DNA of 63,482 nt from Chitinophaga pinensis (GCA_945862385.1 CAMAXV010000015.1:1-63482), one strand, 5' to 3'; positions 44,803 to 55,760 are shown, counted from the stretch's first letter. Made by a program: numbers and translations. Notes: generated by a model not told the origin, from the sequence alone.

Positions 44803-44985
44803 AACTCCCCTCCTTGTCAGGAGGGGTGCCGAGACAAATGAACGAAGTGAATTTGTTGAGGCGGGGTGGTGGAATCAGATTTCAAAATCCACCACCCCGT
44901 CACCTGCCTTCGGCAGGCAAGCTCATGAGTCTGCACAGAATGTGCAGACTCATTCGTGCCACCCCTCCTGGCCAGGAGGGGAATT
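44803..44985. repeat. 183-bp element with terminal inverted repeats (copy B)
   Basis: The ends 44803-44828 and 44960-44985 are near-perfect 26-bp inverted repeats. It matches the reverse complement of copy A (40123-40305) throughout, except for the 16-base central loop and a variable stretch near 44920-44948. Like copy A it lies just after a terminator, in a gap of 330 bp that holds nothing else. Confidence 0.8.
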
Positions 44986-45024
44986 ATTAAAATATTAAAT
45001 AAAACAACGCGTTAAAAATTACTC

Positions 45025-45369
45025 TCAGATAGAAAAAGAAGTTCCACAGCCACAGGTAGCAGCTGCATTCGGATTGTTGAATACAAACCCCCTGGCATCC
45101 AATCCTCTTTTCCAGTCAATTTCAAGTCCGAATAAATACATATTATGCGCAGGATCGATGATGCAGGGAATTCCTTCAATGTCAAATAATTCATCCCGCT
45201 CTTTTTTCTCGTCCATTTCCAGGATATAGCTCAATCCTGAACATCCCCCACCCTTAACACCAATACGAAGCATTTTTTGAGATTCGGGAGCTGAATCCGT
45301 AAAAAGCTGGCGAATCTCTTCCAGCGCATTTGGGGTTATTGTTACCGGTAAAGTTGTTGTAGTTTCCAT
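45025..45369 (-). CDS. A-type iron-sulfur carrier (HesB/IscA/ErpA family)
   Basis: The 114-residue protein keeps all three conserved cysteines, C43 in GGGCSGL and C106/C108 in the C-terminal CGCGTSF. Such proteins carry iron or a Fe-S cluster and deliver it to target proteins. A TAATTTTG box on the minus strand (45381-45374) lies close upstream of the ATG. It stands alone here, divergent from the next gene. Confidence 0.92.
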   Translation of the reverse strand: METTTTLPVTITPNALEEIRQLFTDSAPESQKMLRIGVKGGGCSGLSYILEMDEKKERDELFDIEGIPCIIDPAHNMYLFGLEIDWKRGLDARGFVFNNPNAAATCGCGTSFSI

Positions 45370-45373
45370 TATG

Positions 45374-45381
45374 CAAAATTA
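45374..45381 (-). promoter_or_regulatory. Candidate -7 box for the IscA-type gene
   Basis: TAATTTTG on the minus strand fits TAnnTTTG. It is only 4 bp from the ATG, so this promoter would give a nearly leaderless mRNA. Confidence 0.35.
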
Positions 45382-45442
45382 ATAACATTTCCCACACAAT
45401 CTATCCGCATTCAGCACGTACATTTGTTTCAATCACAAGAAC

Positions 45443-45844
45443 ATGTCTGAATTACCACTGATGCTTATCATGCAGGCTTACGAGCGGTTGATTACTTTCA
45501 CTGAGCGTAGCAGTTTTAAATCATTGTTGGATCGTTTCCCTGCAGGAACGCTCGATGCCATGCAGTTATTTGCAGTTTATCGGGAGGCAATCAGAACAGA
45601 GTATGAACATAACCTTTCTCAGCAGATTTATGTTCCTGAAGGACTCTGGCAGGCTGTAACTGACATGAAAGAACAACAGATTTTCATTCTGGAACAACTT
45701 TCGGGTACATTACCGCCCAACGCACCAGGCTCGCTGCTGGAACATGCCATCCTGCACTTCCAGGCTTCAGACGCCAATGCCAGCATGCAACCCATCGTGC
45801 TTGAGGCTATTCGCAATGCTGCGAGAAAACAAATTACAGGATAA
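45443..45844 (+). CDS. Conserved hypothetical protein, DUF7935-like
   Basis: The 133-residue protein has no signal peptide or membrane segment and looks mostly helical. The pattern [20 protein letters not shown], then [18 protein letters not shown] and LLEHAILHF, resembles what I recall as DUF7935 proteins of Bacteroidota. Those often have an N-terminal membrane anchor that is missing here. It ends 10 bp before the methylmalonyl-CoA mutase-family gene, so the two are probably one transcript. Function unknown. Confidence 0.6.
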   Translation: MSELPLMLIMQAYERLITFTERSSFKSLLDRFPAGTLDAMQLFAVYREAIRTEYEHNLSQQIYVPEGLWQAVTDMKEQQIFILEQLSGTLPPNAPGSLLEHAILHFQASDANASMQPIVLEAIRNAARKQITG

Positions 45845-45854
45845 TAAAAGTAAC

Positions 45855-47411
45855 ATGGAAAAACCCATTGTAAATGATTCAGGCATCAGCATAGAAACCA
45901 TTTATGATGGTAACCACGACATCAAGAGCCATCCCCTGGCAGGAGAATTTCCGTATACCAGAGGAATTCAACCAGATATGTACAGGGGGAGATTGTGGAC
46001 GATGCGGCAGTACGCGGGATTTTCCACAGCCGCTGAAAGTAACCGCAGGTATAAATTTCTTCTGGAGCAGGGTGTATCCGGACTCAGTGTAGCTTTTGAC
46101 CTTCCCACACAAATTGGCTATGACAGTGACCATGCACTATCGCTGGGAGAAGTTGGTAAAGTAGGTGTTGCCATCGACAGCATTGAAGACATGGAAACCT
46201 TATTTGATGGTATTTCGCTGGATAAAGTATCCACTTCAATGACCATCAACGCAACCGGATTCATCTTGCTGGCCATGTATGCCACGGTTGCCAAAAGAAA
46301 AGGAATCCCCCTTCATTTGCTTTCCGGCACCATCCAAAATGATATCCTCAAAGAATATGCCGCAAGAGGAACTTATATTTATCCGCCTGGTCCGTCTATG
46401 CGGATTATCACAGACATATTTGAATGGTGTAATACAGCAATGCCCAAATGGAATACCATCTCCATTTCTGGTTATCATATCCGCGAAGCTGGCAGCACTG
46501 CTGCTCAGGAAGTGGCATTCACGCTGAGTAACGGCAAAGCATACATCAAAGCTGCTTGCAACAAGGGTCTGGATATCAATGCTATCGGAAAAAGATTGTC
46601 GTTTTTCTTCAATGCCCACAACAACCTCTTTGAGGAAGTGGCCAAATTCAGGGCAGCCAGAAAAATATGGGCAGAATTGATGCAGTCCATGGGAGCAACA
46701 GACCCTAAAGCCATGATGCTTCGTTTCCATACCCAAACCGGAGGAAGTACCCTAACACAACAACAACCCCTCAACAACATTACAAGGGTAACGATACAGG
46801 CTCTTGCTGCCGTTCTGGGAGGCACCCAGTCTCTGCATACCAACGGATACGATGAAGCGATCAGCCTGCCCACAGAAGAGGCTGCCCAGACTGCCCTGAG
46901 AACCCAACAGGTCATTGCTTTTGAAAGTGGCGTTGCCGATACAGCAGACCCGCTGGCAGGTTCATACTATGTGGAGTCCCTGACTGCTGAGATGGAAAAT
47001 AAAATATTGACCATCATGGCAGACATTGAAGAAATGGGTGGCAGTGTTCGTGCTATCGAAGAAGGATATATGCAGGAACAGATTGCGGCAAGTGCTTACA
47101 GGTATCAACTGGCTGTTGAATCGGGTAAAAAGATTGTTGTAGGCATGAATGCTTTCATTGCAGCCGATGAAAAAGAAATACCTGTGATGCATATTGATGA
47201 CAGCATCAGGGAAAATCAAATTCAAAAGATCAACAAGCTTAAGCAAACACGCAACCAGGAACAGGCCTTAGCAGCACTTCAACAGGTGAGCACGGCAGCT
47301 TTATCAGGAAGCAATCTTATGCCGGCTGTAATGGATGCTGTTGAAAATTGCTGTACCCTCGGTGAAATTGCTGATACACTCAGGCAGGTATTCGGGGAAT
47401 ACCGTCAATAG
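45855..47411 (+). CDS. Methylmalonyl-CoA mutase-family catalytic subunit without B12 domain
   Basis: From the ATG at 45855 the product is 518 residues; an earlier frame start at 45744 overlaps the previous gene and is not credible. It shows the mutase TIM barrel: [20 protein letters not shown] with the active-site Tyr, then [37 protein letters not shown] and THTDE-type residues further on. It ends after the barrel, with no cobalamin-binding DxHxxG domain. It must pair with a separate B12 subunit or be a divergent acyl-CoA mutase; no such subunit is in the window. Succinyl-CoA/methylmalonyl-CoA interconversion is the default guess. Confidence 0.85.
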   Translation: MEKPIVNDSGISIETIYDGNHDIKSHPLAGEFPYTRGIQPDMYRGRLWTMRQYAGFSTAAESNRRYKFLLEQGVSGLSVAFDLPTQIGYDSDHALSLGEVGKVGVAIDSIEDMETLFDGISLDKVSTSMTINATGFILLAMYATVAKRKGIPLHLLSGTIQNDILKEYAARGTYIYPPGPSMRIITDIFEWCNTAMPKWNTISISGYHIREAGSTAAQEVAFTLSNGKAYIKAACNKGLDINAIGKRLSFFFNAHNNLFEEVAKFRAARKIWAELMQSMGATDPKAMMLRFHTQTGGSTLTQQQPLNNITRVTIQALAAVLGGTQSLHTNGYDEAISLPTEEAAQTALRTQQVIAFESGVADTADPLAGSYYVESLTAEMENKILTIMADIEEMGGSVRAIEEGYMQEQIAASAYRYQLAVESGKKIVVGMNAFIAADEKEIPVMHIDDSIRENQIQKINKLKQTRNQEQALAALQQVSTAALSGSNLMPAVMDAVENCCTLGEIADTLRQVFGEYRQ

Positions 47412-47802
47412 TAGCCAGGTGTTTGGTATAAAAGGTATTAAAAGCCAGTCTCAATGCGTTAAAATCTTCATCCAGCGCATGAAAACGGTCTCTTAGTCCA
47501 TTGTGCTGCACAACCTGAAAATCAAGGTCAAGTCTGTTATCCGCAATGGCTATTGTTTCTGCCTCATCAATGTGTTCACTCACTGCATAAGACAAATCAT
47601 AGATTTCATTGCGCAATTCAAGTATCTTATACTCGATGAAATTCAGCTCATACAGACTTATATTGCCATTACCATTAAAACCCGGGACTTCTTTAAGCTT
47701 TTCTTGTACAGCGTCGAGGTAAAACTGATACCTCTCGAAAGCATTGATCCATTCAAAGTGTTCAGACTGCTGAGGAGCTGTTTCGGTGAAATGCATGACC
47801 AT
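47380..47802 (-). CDS. Hypothetical protein
   Basis: The 140-residue protein is acidic and helical ([20 protein letters not shown], then [20 protein letters not shown]) with no signal peptide or known motif. I do not recognise the family. Its last 32 bases overlap the end of the mutase gene on the other strand, a tail-to-tail overlap that would let the two transcripts pair. The start could also be the third codon. Confidence 0.5.
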   Translation of the reverse strand: MVMHFTETAPQQSEHFEWINAFERYQFYLDAVQEKLKEVPGFNGNGNISLYELNFIEYKILELRNEIYDLSYAVSEHIDEAETIAIADNRLDLDFQVVQHNGLRDRFHALDEDFNALRLAFNTFYTKHLATIDGIPRIPA

Positions 47803-47908
47803 AGGCTTTTTTTACAAAAATCAGCCTGATCATCATTTTCAGGTATGAGCAAAAAAGGATGATTACATGATTTTCATCAGCCTGCAAACATAAATACCTG
47901 AATACGCC

Positions 47909-49576
<1,668 letters not shown>

Positions 49577-49667
49577 TCAGGGAGGGTGAGCGTTAAATAC
49601 AACATGAAACCGATTCCTGACAGGCAATCTTTATTTTTTTTGTAAATTGTAAGCTTAAAGCCAAACC

Positions 49668-50960
49668 ATGCGTAAACTTCTATCTTTTGTTTTGTTATTT
49701 GTCTCTTTACTGAGTCAGGCCCAATCTCCCTTTCAGGCAGCTATAGACACCCGGTCTAAAGCCATTGCTCCTAAGCTGATTGAATGGAGAAGACATATAC
49801 ACCAGAATCCTGAACTGGGTAACCGTGAATTCAAGACACAGCAATACATTGCGAATCACCTGCGTTCCCTGGGGATAGAAGTTACCCTGCTGGCTAAAAC
49901 AGGCGTGCTTGGGGTATTGAAAGGCGGAAAGCCTGGTCCTGTTATTGCACTCAGGGCTGATATCGATGGATTACCAGTGAAAGAACGCGTTGATGTACCC
50001 TATAAATCCACTGTAACTGCTGATTACATGGGTACTCCGGTAAGTGTCATGCATGCATGCGGACATGATACACACACCTCCATTTTGATGGGCACAGCAG
50101 AAGTGCTTGCCGGCATGAAAAAAGACATAGCAGGAACTGTAAAATTCTTCTTCCAGCCTGCTGAAGAAGGTCCACCCGCTGATGAAGAAGGCGGTGCACC
50201 ACTCATGATCAAAGAGGGGGTGATGGACAACCCTAAGGTTGATGCGGTATTCGGACTCCATATCTCATCCTCGCTCGAAATTGGAGAGATCAAATACAAA
50301 AGTGGTTCCATGATGGCTTCGTCTGATTGGTTCACCATCAAAGTGAAAGGCAAGCAGACACATGGTTCTACACCATGGACAGGTATCGATCCGATTGTAG
50401 TAGGTACACAGATCATCAATAACCTGCAGACGATTGTCAGCCGCCAGCAAGACCTGACTGTAGCGCCTGTGGTGATAACAGTTGGTAAATTCCACAGTGG
50501 CGTGCGTGCGAACATCATTCCCGAGGTGGCAGAACTGGAAGGAACCATCAGAACGCTCGACAGTAAAATGCAAAAAGATGTTCATCAAAAAATCCGCCAG
50601 GTTGCTCAAAACGTAGCTGAAGCCTGGGGTGCTGAAGTGGATGTATTCATCGATACCAAAACATTGGTTACGTATAACGATCCTGCACTGGTTGCTGCCA
50701 TGGTTCCATCATTGGAGAAAGCTGCTGGTAAAAGTCATGTTACACCTGGTATCTGGACAACCGGTGCGGAAGATTTCTCATTTTTTGGTGAGAAAGCTCC
50801 AGCATTTTTCTTCAACCTGGGTGGTATGCCCAAAGGAACCGATCCTGCCAAGGCAGCGCCGCACCATACACCTGATTTCTACTTAGACGACAGCATGCTG
50901 GATGTGGGTGTGAAGGCTTTCTGTAATATTGTTTTTGATTATCCGGGGGTAAAGAAATAA
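49668..50960 (+). CDS. Secreted M20-family amidohydrolase (M20D-like)
   Basis: The 430-residue protein has a signal peptide (MRKLLSFVLLFVSLLSQAQ) and the M20 peptidase/amidohydrolase layout. Metal ligands are in MHACGHDTHTSILMG, FFQPAEEGPP and FGLHISSS, and HGSTPWTGIDPI marks the dimerisation domain. Relatives cleave N-acyl-amino acids or IAA-amino acid conjugates. It is exported, so it works in the periplasm. It is a single gene between convergent and divergent neighbours. Confidence 0.88.
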   Translation: MRKLLSFVLLFVSLLSQAQSPFQAAIDTRSKAIAPKLIEWRRHIHQNPELGNREFKTQQYIANHLRSLGIEVTLLAKTGVLGVLKGGKPGPVIALRADIDGLPVKERVDVPYKSTVTADYMGTPVSVMHACGHDTHTSILMGTAEVLAGMKKDIAGTVKFFFQPAEEGPPADEEGGAPLMIKEGVMDNPKVDAVFGLHISSSLEIGEIKYKSGSMMASSDWFTIKVKGKQTHGSTPWTGIDPIVVGTQIINNLQTIVSRQQDLTVAPVVITVGKFHSGVRANIIPEVAELEGTIRTLDSKMQKDVHQKIRQVAQNVAEAWGAEVDVFIDTKTLVTYNDPALVAAMVPSLEKAAGKSHVTPGIWTTGAEDFSFFGEKAPAFFFNLGGMPKGTDPAKAAPHHTPDFYLDDSMLDVGVKAFCNIVFDYPGVKK

Positions 50961-51094
50961 GAGGCACGAGGGAGAAAGGCATGTTGAGAGAATTAAGTTG
51001 AGAGAAAAAATATTCTTGTGAAATCGACAATCCCAACACTCAACTAATTTCTCTCAACTCATGTATTTCAAGGCTAGGCACAAGGCACATGGAT
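50961..51094. repeat. Intergenic repeat cluster with a long hairpin
   Basis: GTTGAGAGAATTAAGTTGAG (50983-51002) pairs with 51039-51058 in 18 of 20 bases, a hairpin between two convergent genes that may end transcription. GAGGCACGAG and GGCACAAGGCACA pieces flank it. Related motifs occur at 24.0, 25.0 and 58.1 kb. Confidence 0.6.
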
Positions 51095-51769
51095 TTAATT
51101 TCTGCTGCCGAAGATGAGGCTGCCGATGCGGACCATATTGCTTCCACATTGGATGGCGAGTTTATAGTCTCCGCTCATGCCCATGGAAAGCACATTGAAT
51201 TCAGCAGCTAAATCAGGATAGGTATGTCTGATTTCGTCAAACATACTTTTCAGAATTTTGAATTCGGTTTCCACAATGGTTTGGTCTTCTGTAAACGATG
51301 CCATGCCCATGAGTCCGCATATTTTCACGTTCCCAAACTTTTTTTCCAGAAAATAATGTGCAGCCACCTGCCTCACTTCCTGCAAATCAAACCCATATTT
51401 GGTTTCCTCTGAAGCAATATAAACCTGTAAGAGGCAATTGATGGTCTTTCCCAGCTTTCGTCCTTCCTTATCAATAGCCTCCAGCAGCTTCAGGCTGTCG
51501 ACCCCATGAATGAGGTGCACAAAGGGAGCAATGTATTTCACCTTATTGGATTGCAGGTGGCCGATGAAGTGCCAGCGTATATCCCCTGGCAACACAGGCT
51601 GTTTACCAACCAGTTCCTGCACATAATTTTCCCCAAAATCACGCTGTCCCAACCCATATAATTCCTGCAAATCTTCCACCGGCTTGGTCTTGGAAACAGC
51701 TACCAGTGTAGTTCCTGAGGTTCTCAGTTCACTTAAGATTGAAGAATAACCCGATTGATTTATTGCCAT
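51095..51769 (-). CDS. YggS/PLPBP family pyridoxal-phosphate homeostasis protein
   Basis: The 224-residue protein has the PLP-binding Lys K27 in LVAVSKTKP, then FGENYVQEL, WHFIGHLQSNK and MGMSGDYKLAIQCGSNMVRIG. These are all hallmarks of the family. It binds PLP in a single TIM barrel and balances cellular PLP and amino acid pools; it is not known to catalyse a reaction. It converges with the M20 gene. Confidence 0.93.
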   Translation of the reverse strand: MAINQSGYSSILSELRTSGTTLVAVSKTKPVEDLQELYGLGQRDFGENYVQELVGKQPVLPGDIRWHFIGHLQSNKVKYIAPFVHLIHGVDSLKLLEAIDKEGRKLGKTINCLLQVYIASEETKYGFDLQEVRQVAAHYFLEKKFGNVKICGLMGMASFTEDQTIVETEFKILKSMFDEIRHTYPDLAAEFNVLSMGMSGDYKLAIQCGSNMVRIGSLIFGSRN

Positions 51770-51946
51770 AATTTCAACATTGCCATGTAAAGATAGGATG
51801 CATTCTGCAAGTTCTATTAAGTGTCATATGCAGCAAAGATTTGATTTTACATAATGATACGATTCCACAAAAGGATAACGATGGAAATAATAAAATCGGG
51901 ATCAAATCCTTGAGAAAATCCTAATTTGCTCACTTATAACCCAACC

Positions 51947-52933
51947 ATGTCAACAACACAATCCCGAACCAATTTTAATGTGCAACGCATGGTAGCCATC
52001 GTGGCTGTGGCACTTTTCATCCTCAAAATCATAGCCTGGTGGATGACCAGGTCTGTGGCAGTACTCACAGATGCCTTGGAAAGTACCGTGAATGTGGTTG
52101 CAGGATTCATAAGCCTCTACAGCCTTTATGTGGCCGCAAAGCCGCGCGACAAAGAACATCCGTACGGACATGGCAAGGCTGAATTTGTTTCTGCCGCCGT
52201 GGAGGGTGCATTGGTTACGGTAGCCGGCTTTGTGATTATTTATGAAGCCATAGACAACATCTTACATCCCCATATCATCAGGCAGCTCGACTGGGGTATG
52301 CTGCTTGTGGGATCAACGGCAGTTGTGAACTACCTGACTGGGATGTTTTCAATCAAAATCGGCAAAAAAAACAACTCACTTGCCCTTATTGCTTCCGGAA
52401 AACATTTACAGAGCGATACCTACTCAACAATTGGCATTGTTTTAGGCATGGGCCTGATATTTTTCACCGGCTGGATATGGCTGGATAGTGTTGTTGCCAT
52501 TGGATTTGCTTTCTTCATCATCTATACCGGCTATACCATTGTGCGGAGTTCCATTGCAGGCATCATGGATGAGGCGGATAATGCATTGCTGGAAAAACTG
52601 GTAAGCAGGATAAATGAAAACAGAAAAGAGAACTGGGTGGATCTGCATAACCTGAGGATCATCAAATTTGGATCTGTGATCCATGTAGACTGTCACCTTA
52701 CAGTGCCCTGGTTCCTCAATGTACACCAGGCCCACGATGAAGTAGAAGCTTTTTCAGCCACTGCCCGGGATGAGTTTGGAGAAAGCGTTGAACTTTTTGT
52801 GCATGCCGATGGCTGTTTAGATTTTTCCTGCAGGATCTGTTCAAAAACCAATTGTTCCGAAAGAAAAAATCCATTTGAAAAAAGAATTGAATGGGATGTG
52901 CATAATATTTCCAGTGATGAGAAACATCGGTGA
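51947..52933 (+). CDS. Cation diffusion facilitator (Zn/Fe/Mn efflux) with Cys-rich tail
   Basis: From the ATG at 51947 the protein is 328 residues; the frame also opens at a TTG at 51926. It has six membrane segments. The metal site is formed by DALESTVN in TM2 and HLQSD in TM5, with HPYGHGKAE between TM2 and TM3. The cytoplasmic domain ends with an unusual Cys-rich stretch, ADGCLDFSCRICSKTNCSE, that may bind zinc or iron. The last 22 codons and stop are duplicated 1.4 kb downstream at 54273-54342. Confidence 0.9.
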   Translation: MSTTQSRTNFNVQRMVAIVAVALFILKIIAWWMTRSVAVLTDALESTVNVVAGFISLYSLYVAAKPRDKEHPYGHGKAEFVSAAVEGALVTVAGFVIIYEAIDNILHPHIIRQLDWGMLLVGSTAVVNYLTGMFSIKIGKKNNSLALIASGKHLQSDTYSTIGIVLGMGLIFFTGWIWLDSVVAIGFAFFIIYTGYTIVRSSIAGIMDEADNALLEKLVSRINENRKENWVDLHNLRIIKFGSVIHVDCHLTVPWFLNVHQAHDEVEAFSATARDEFGESVELFVHADGCLDFSCRICSKTNCSERKNPFEKRIEWDVHNISSDEKHR

Positions 52934-52935
52934 TT
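52866..52935. repeat. 70-bp direct repeat, left copy (inside CDF 3' end)
   Basis: These 70 bases match 54273-54342 at 68 positions. The left copy encodes the CDF C-terminus. The two differences (GAT/GAC and CAT/CAC) are third-position changes that would keep the same amino acids. The copies bracket the first DUF4143-type ATPase gene. Confidence 0.9.
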
Positions 52936-52978
52936 TTAACAAACAACATTTTGTCACTTCTATAAAAGAATGAACCAA

Positions 52979-54172
52979 TCAATATAAGCAACCGAACATC
53001 CACAAAGGCAACTCTTTTCCAACAGGATACTCCAAATCATCCTTAACCACCCATGCATTTTTAATACCCTCAATCTGTTTTTGTGATTTGCCTTTACCGC
53101 CTACTTCAAATGTATATTTATTGTCAACAAAGAAGTCACCTTGTTTTGGCATGGTAATTTTGCTCACAACATTCAATTGCGACAAGAAAAATGATTCGCG
53201 AACATTTCCCCGATCTACGTGCAGTTCTGCTAATGCATACAACAGATTTGTGTTGTGTAGATATATCTTTTCTGGCTTCTGTAAGATTGCCGTACTTTTT
53301 CCAGCCGGTTGCAACAATGTAATCAATTTGGCCTGCTCTAGATAATGAAGGTAATTATTCAATGAGTTTCGATGAATATTTGTCTTTTCAGCTAAGGAAA
53401 CCAGATTAGGCTTAAAGGGCACTTGCTGAGCAATTACATATATGAGTTGAAGAACTTTTTTAGCATTACGAATATCAAAGTCTTTCAGTTCAGCCATGTC
53501 ATATTCAACAATGGTTCTAATCAACTGATTTATTTTTTGATGAACAGATTCATTATCCTCCATCATAAACGGATAATAACCTGTTTGTAAGTATTCATTA
53601 AAAAATGCTAAGGGTCGGAAAGCATTGGGAAGCTGTTTCTTTAAAGTAGCAGCGTCATTTAAAATTTCATTAAAAGAAAATACAGGTAGTTCTATATTAT
53701 ATTTCAATGAAAGAAATTCACGGTAAGAAAGACCTGGTAATTCGTAAATAACGGCCCTCCTGCTTAAATCACCCTCTTGCCTGCTGATATCAATTATTGA
53801 AGAACCTGTGAAAACTATTTTTAATCCTGAGTAAATGTCGTAGATATTTTTTATTTCGGTTGCCCAGTTTTTATATTTATGAACTTCATCCAATACCAGC
53901 ATTTCCCCACCTTCTTTGTGAAACTGGGTAACCACTTCTTTTAGACTATGATTTGTGAAATAAAGATCGTCTAATGAAAAATAGGCTGCTTTTGATACAG
54001 GTAAATCTTGTTGCTTTAACCATTGTAATGATAGAGTTGTTTTACCCGTACCTCTGGCTCCCTTAATACCAATTAAACGATTACTCCACTTGATTTGATT
54101 AAATAGAAAGCGCTTAAAATCAAGCTTTGTATTACTTAAAAGATATTCAGATTGTTCAAGGATTGCATTCAT
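52979..54172 (-). CDS. DUF4143-type AAA ATPase 1
   Basis: From the ATG at 54172 the protein is 397 residues; GTG at 54178 would add two. It has an AAA_14-like ATPase domain (Walker A GARGTGKTT near residue 36, Walker B LVLDEVHKYKNW), a winged helix near residue 255 (LVSLAEKTNIHRNSLNNYLH), and a C-terminal DUF4143 nuclease-like fold with FEVGGKGKSQKQIE. Such ATPases are abundant in Bacteroidota and their role is unclear. The gene is AT-rich, sits between 70-bp direct repeats, and has a palindrome touching its start codon. Confidence 0.85.
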   Translation of the reverse strand: MNAILEQSEYLLSNTKLDFKRFLFNQIKWSNRLIGIKGARGTGKTTLSLQWLKQQDLPVSKAAYFSLDDLYFTNHSLKEVVTQFHKEGGEMLVLDEVHKYKNWATEIKNIYDIYSGLKIVFTGSSIIDISRQEGDLSRRAVIYELPGLSYREFLSLKYNIELPVFSFNEILNDAATLKKQLPNAFRPLAFFNEYLQTGYYPFMMEDNESVHQKINQLIRTIVEYDMAELKDFDIRNAKKVLQLIYVIAQQVPFKPNLVSLAEKTNIHRNSLNNYLHYLEQAKLITLLQPAGKSTAILQKPEKIYLHNTNLLYALAELHVDRGNVRESFFLSQLNVVSKITMPKQGDFFVDNKYTFEVGGKGKSQKQIEGIKNAWVVKDDLEYPVGKELPLWMFGCLY

Positions 54173-54211
54173 TTGCACATTCGTTTGTGCAAATATACAA
54201 TATTTTGCACA
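54171..54211 (-). promoter_or_regulatory. Promoter and palindrome of ATPase 1
   Basis: ATTTGCACA-TTCGTT-TGTGCAAAT (54171-54194) is a perfect 9-bp inverted repeat abutting the ATG. A further TTTTGCACA half-site lies at 54203-54211. TATATTTG on the minus strand (54197-54190) is a -7 box overlapped by the palindrome, which suggests autorepression. Confidence 0.5.
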
Positions 54212-54272
54212 TCATAATATGCATTTTATTGCTATTAGTAAACTATCCTAAACCAGGCTTTTAAACACCTGT

Positions 54273-54342
54273 AAAATCCATTTGAAAAAAGAATTGAATG
54301 GGACGTGCACAATATTTCCAGTGATGAGAAACATCGGTGATT
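54273..54342. repeat. 70-bp direct repeat, right copy
   Basis: This copy of the CDF gene 3' end (see 52866-52935) is in frame but has no CDF gene in front of it. It marks the outer boundary of the segment carrying ATPase 1 (52936-54272). Confidence 0.9.
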
Positions 54343-54503
54343 CATTTGCTTTTCGGGTTTCTATTTCTGAGCCGGCGTATCCCGTAACCTACTCCGGCTG
54401 CCAGCAACAATCCTATGCGCCCATTTACTCATATGTGCCTTTTTATCTGGCATTCAAAAGCATCACTGGAATGACCAACCAAGAATATACGAAGCGGTTA
54501 TAA
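54343..54503 (+). pseudogene. Possible AraC-type regulator remnant
   Basis: After the right 70-bp repeat, a short plus-strand frame reads FYLAFKSITGMTNQEYTKRL before its stop, which resembles the last helix-turn-helix of AraC-family regulators (FKxxTGMTPxEYRKR). Nothing upstream completes the protein. It may be a degraded fragment or chance. Confidence 0.25.
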
Positions 54504-54514
54504 ATGTTCTGAAC

Positions 54515-55654
54515 TCAAATAATTTCTCCTGCCCACAAACGCTTTAAGAACAAGCTCCATGGCATAACAGTTAAATCGCCGATTTTTCTTTCAATTGGAT
54601 CATTGCTGACGATAATCATTTTCTTTACAGTATATTCTTCTGAGAAGCTTTTAAGTCCTTTCAAGTGCCTGGTCTGAACATTATCAGTTCCCTTTATTTC
54701 CAAAGCAACCTCATGATCCCCTAAAATAAAGTCAACTTCCATTTGTGACGTAGTTCTCCAAAATGAAATTGGATAATTCTTATCTGAATATTTACTGTGG
54801 GCGTATAATTCCTGGTAAATAAAATGCTCAAATGAATTACCAAATGCCTCACTTCCCATTTCAATTTTCCCCCGTTTCAACAAATTGTTAGCGATCCCTA
54901 CGTCGAAATAATAAAATTTGGGAGATAAAAAAACCCTTCGCTTGGGCTTTTTCTGAAAAGATGGAACAAATCGCCCAATCAATGTATCTTCTAAAATTTG
55001 GAAGTATTCCTTCACCGTATTATGACTTACGCCGCAATCAGATGCGATATTGGAATAATTCACCATTTCCCCATTTGAAAAAGCAGCAGCTCCTAAAAAC
55101 TGATTAAAGGCGTTGATATTGCGAATTTTGGCTTCAGCAATAATTTCATCCTTAAGATAATTTCCAATATAGGCATCAATCATTTTTTTGGGATTATCTG
55201 CCAAATAATGCCTCGGAAGCAGTCCGTTGTTCAAAGCCTTCAATAAATCAAAGTCTGGAATTTCTGATTCAATCAGAGGATACAGCTCATACCTTAGCGC
55301 TCTTCCGCCCAACAGGTTTGCTCCAGATCGTATTATTTTTCTGGGACTAGATCCGCTCAAGATGAACCGGATATGATGATTTGTAATCAGCCAATGAATT
55401 TCATCCAGCAACTCTGGTATTTTTTGTATCTCATCAACTATCACAAGATTTTTGGACGTTTGGGCTAAAATGTTTTCTCTAAACTGTTGAGGATCTGTCA
55501 AATACCTTCTGTAGACGTCAGATTTTAATAAATCAAACCATAGTGCATCAGGGAATAAGGTTTTCAACAAGGTACTTTTCCCCGTTTGCCTAGCTCCCCA
55601 CAAGAATAGGCTTTCATTATCGGCACCTGCAAGAATTTGTTTTCTTGTAAACAT
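54515..55654 (-). CDS. DUF4143-type AAA ATPase 2
   Basis: From the ATG at 55654 the protein is 379 residues; a TTG at 55663 would add three. It has Walker A WGARQTGKST, Walker B LVIVDEIQKIPELLDEI, sensor-like LSGSSPRKI, a winged helix near SNIASDCGVSHNTVKEYFQI, and a DUF4143 domain with the nuclease-like acidic/Lys pattern in EVDFILGDHEVALEIKG. It follows the same domain order as its neighbours ATPase 1 and 3 but is not a close copy. Promoter and palindrome lie directly upstream. Confidence 0.87.
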   Translation of the reverse strand: MFTRKQILAGADNESLFLWGARQTGKSTLLKTLFPDALWFDLLKSDVYRRYLTDPQQFRENILAQTSKNLVIVDEIQKIPELLDEIHWLITNHHIRFILSGSSPRKIIRSGANLLGGRALRYELYPLIESEIPDFDLLKALNNGLLPRHYLADNPKKMIDAYIGNYLKDEIIAEAKIRNINAFNQFLGAAAFSNGEMVNYSNIASDCGVSHNTVKEYFQILEDTLIGRFVPSFQKKPKRRVFLSPKFYYFDVGIANNLLKRGKIEMGSEAFGNSFEHFIYQELYAHSKYSDKNYPISFWRTTSQMEVDFILGDHEVALEIKGTDNVQTRHLKGLKSFSEEYTVKKMIIVSNDPIERKIGDLTVMPWSLFLKRLWAGEII

Positions 55655-55660
55655 AGCCAA

Positions 55661-55715
55661 CAAATATATCTACATTTTACATGATATTACAAATGTCTAC
55701 TTACAAATATCATGT
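55661..55715 (-). promoter_or_regulatory. Promoter and palindrome of ATPase 2
   Basis: On the minus strand TTTG (55693-55690), a 21-bp spacer and TATATTTG (55668-55661) form a good Bacteroidota promoter. Inverted repeats ACATGATATT (55679-55688) and AATATCATGT (55706-55715) flank the -33 box. The -7 box is only 6 bp from the ATG, so the mRNA would be leaderless or nearly so. Confidence 0.55.
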
Positions 55716-55760
55716 TTTTTTATACTAATTAAATAAATTAGAGTCAAAGCTGAAAACCAA

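Noticed and set aside
45744-45854. Extended start of the mutase gene
   Set aside because: The extension overlaps the preceding gene in another frame and has no similarity to the family.
54282-54503. 73-codon plus-strand ORF as a gene
   Set aside because: Its first part is the duplicated CDF tail in another frame and the rest is at most a fragment of an AraC-type protein.
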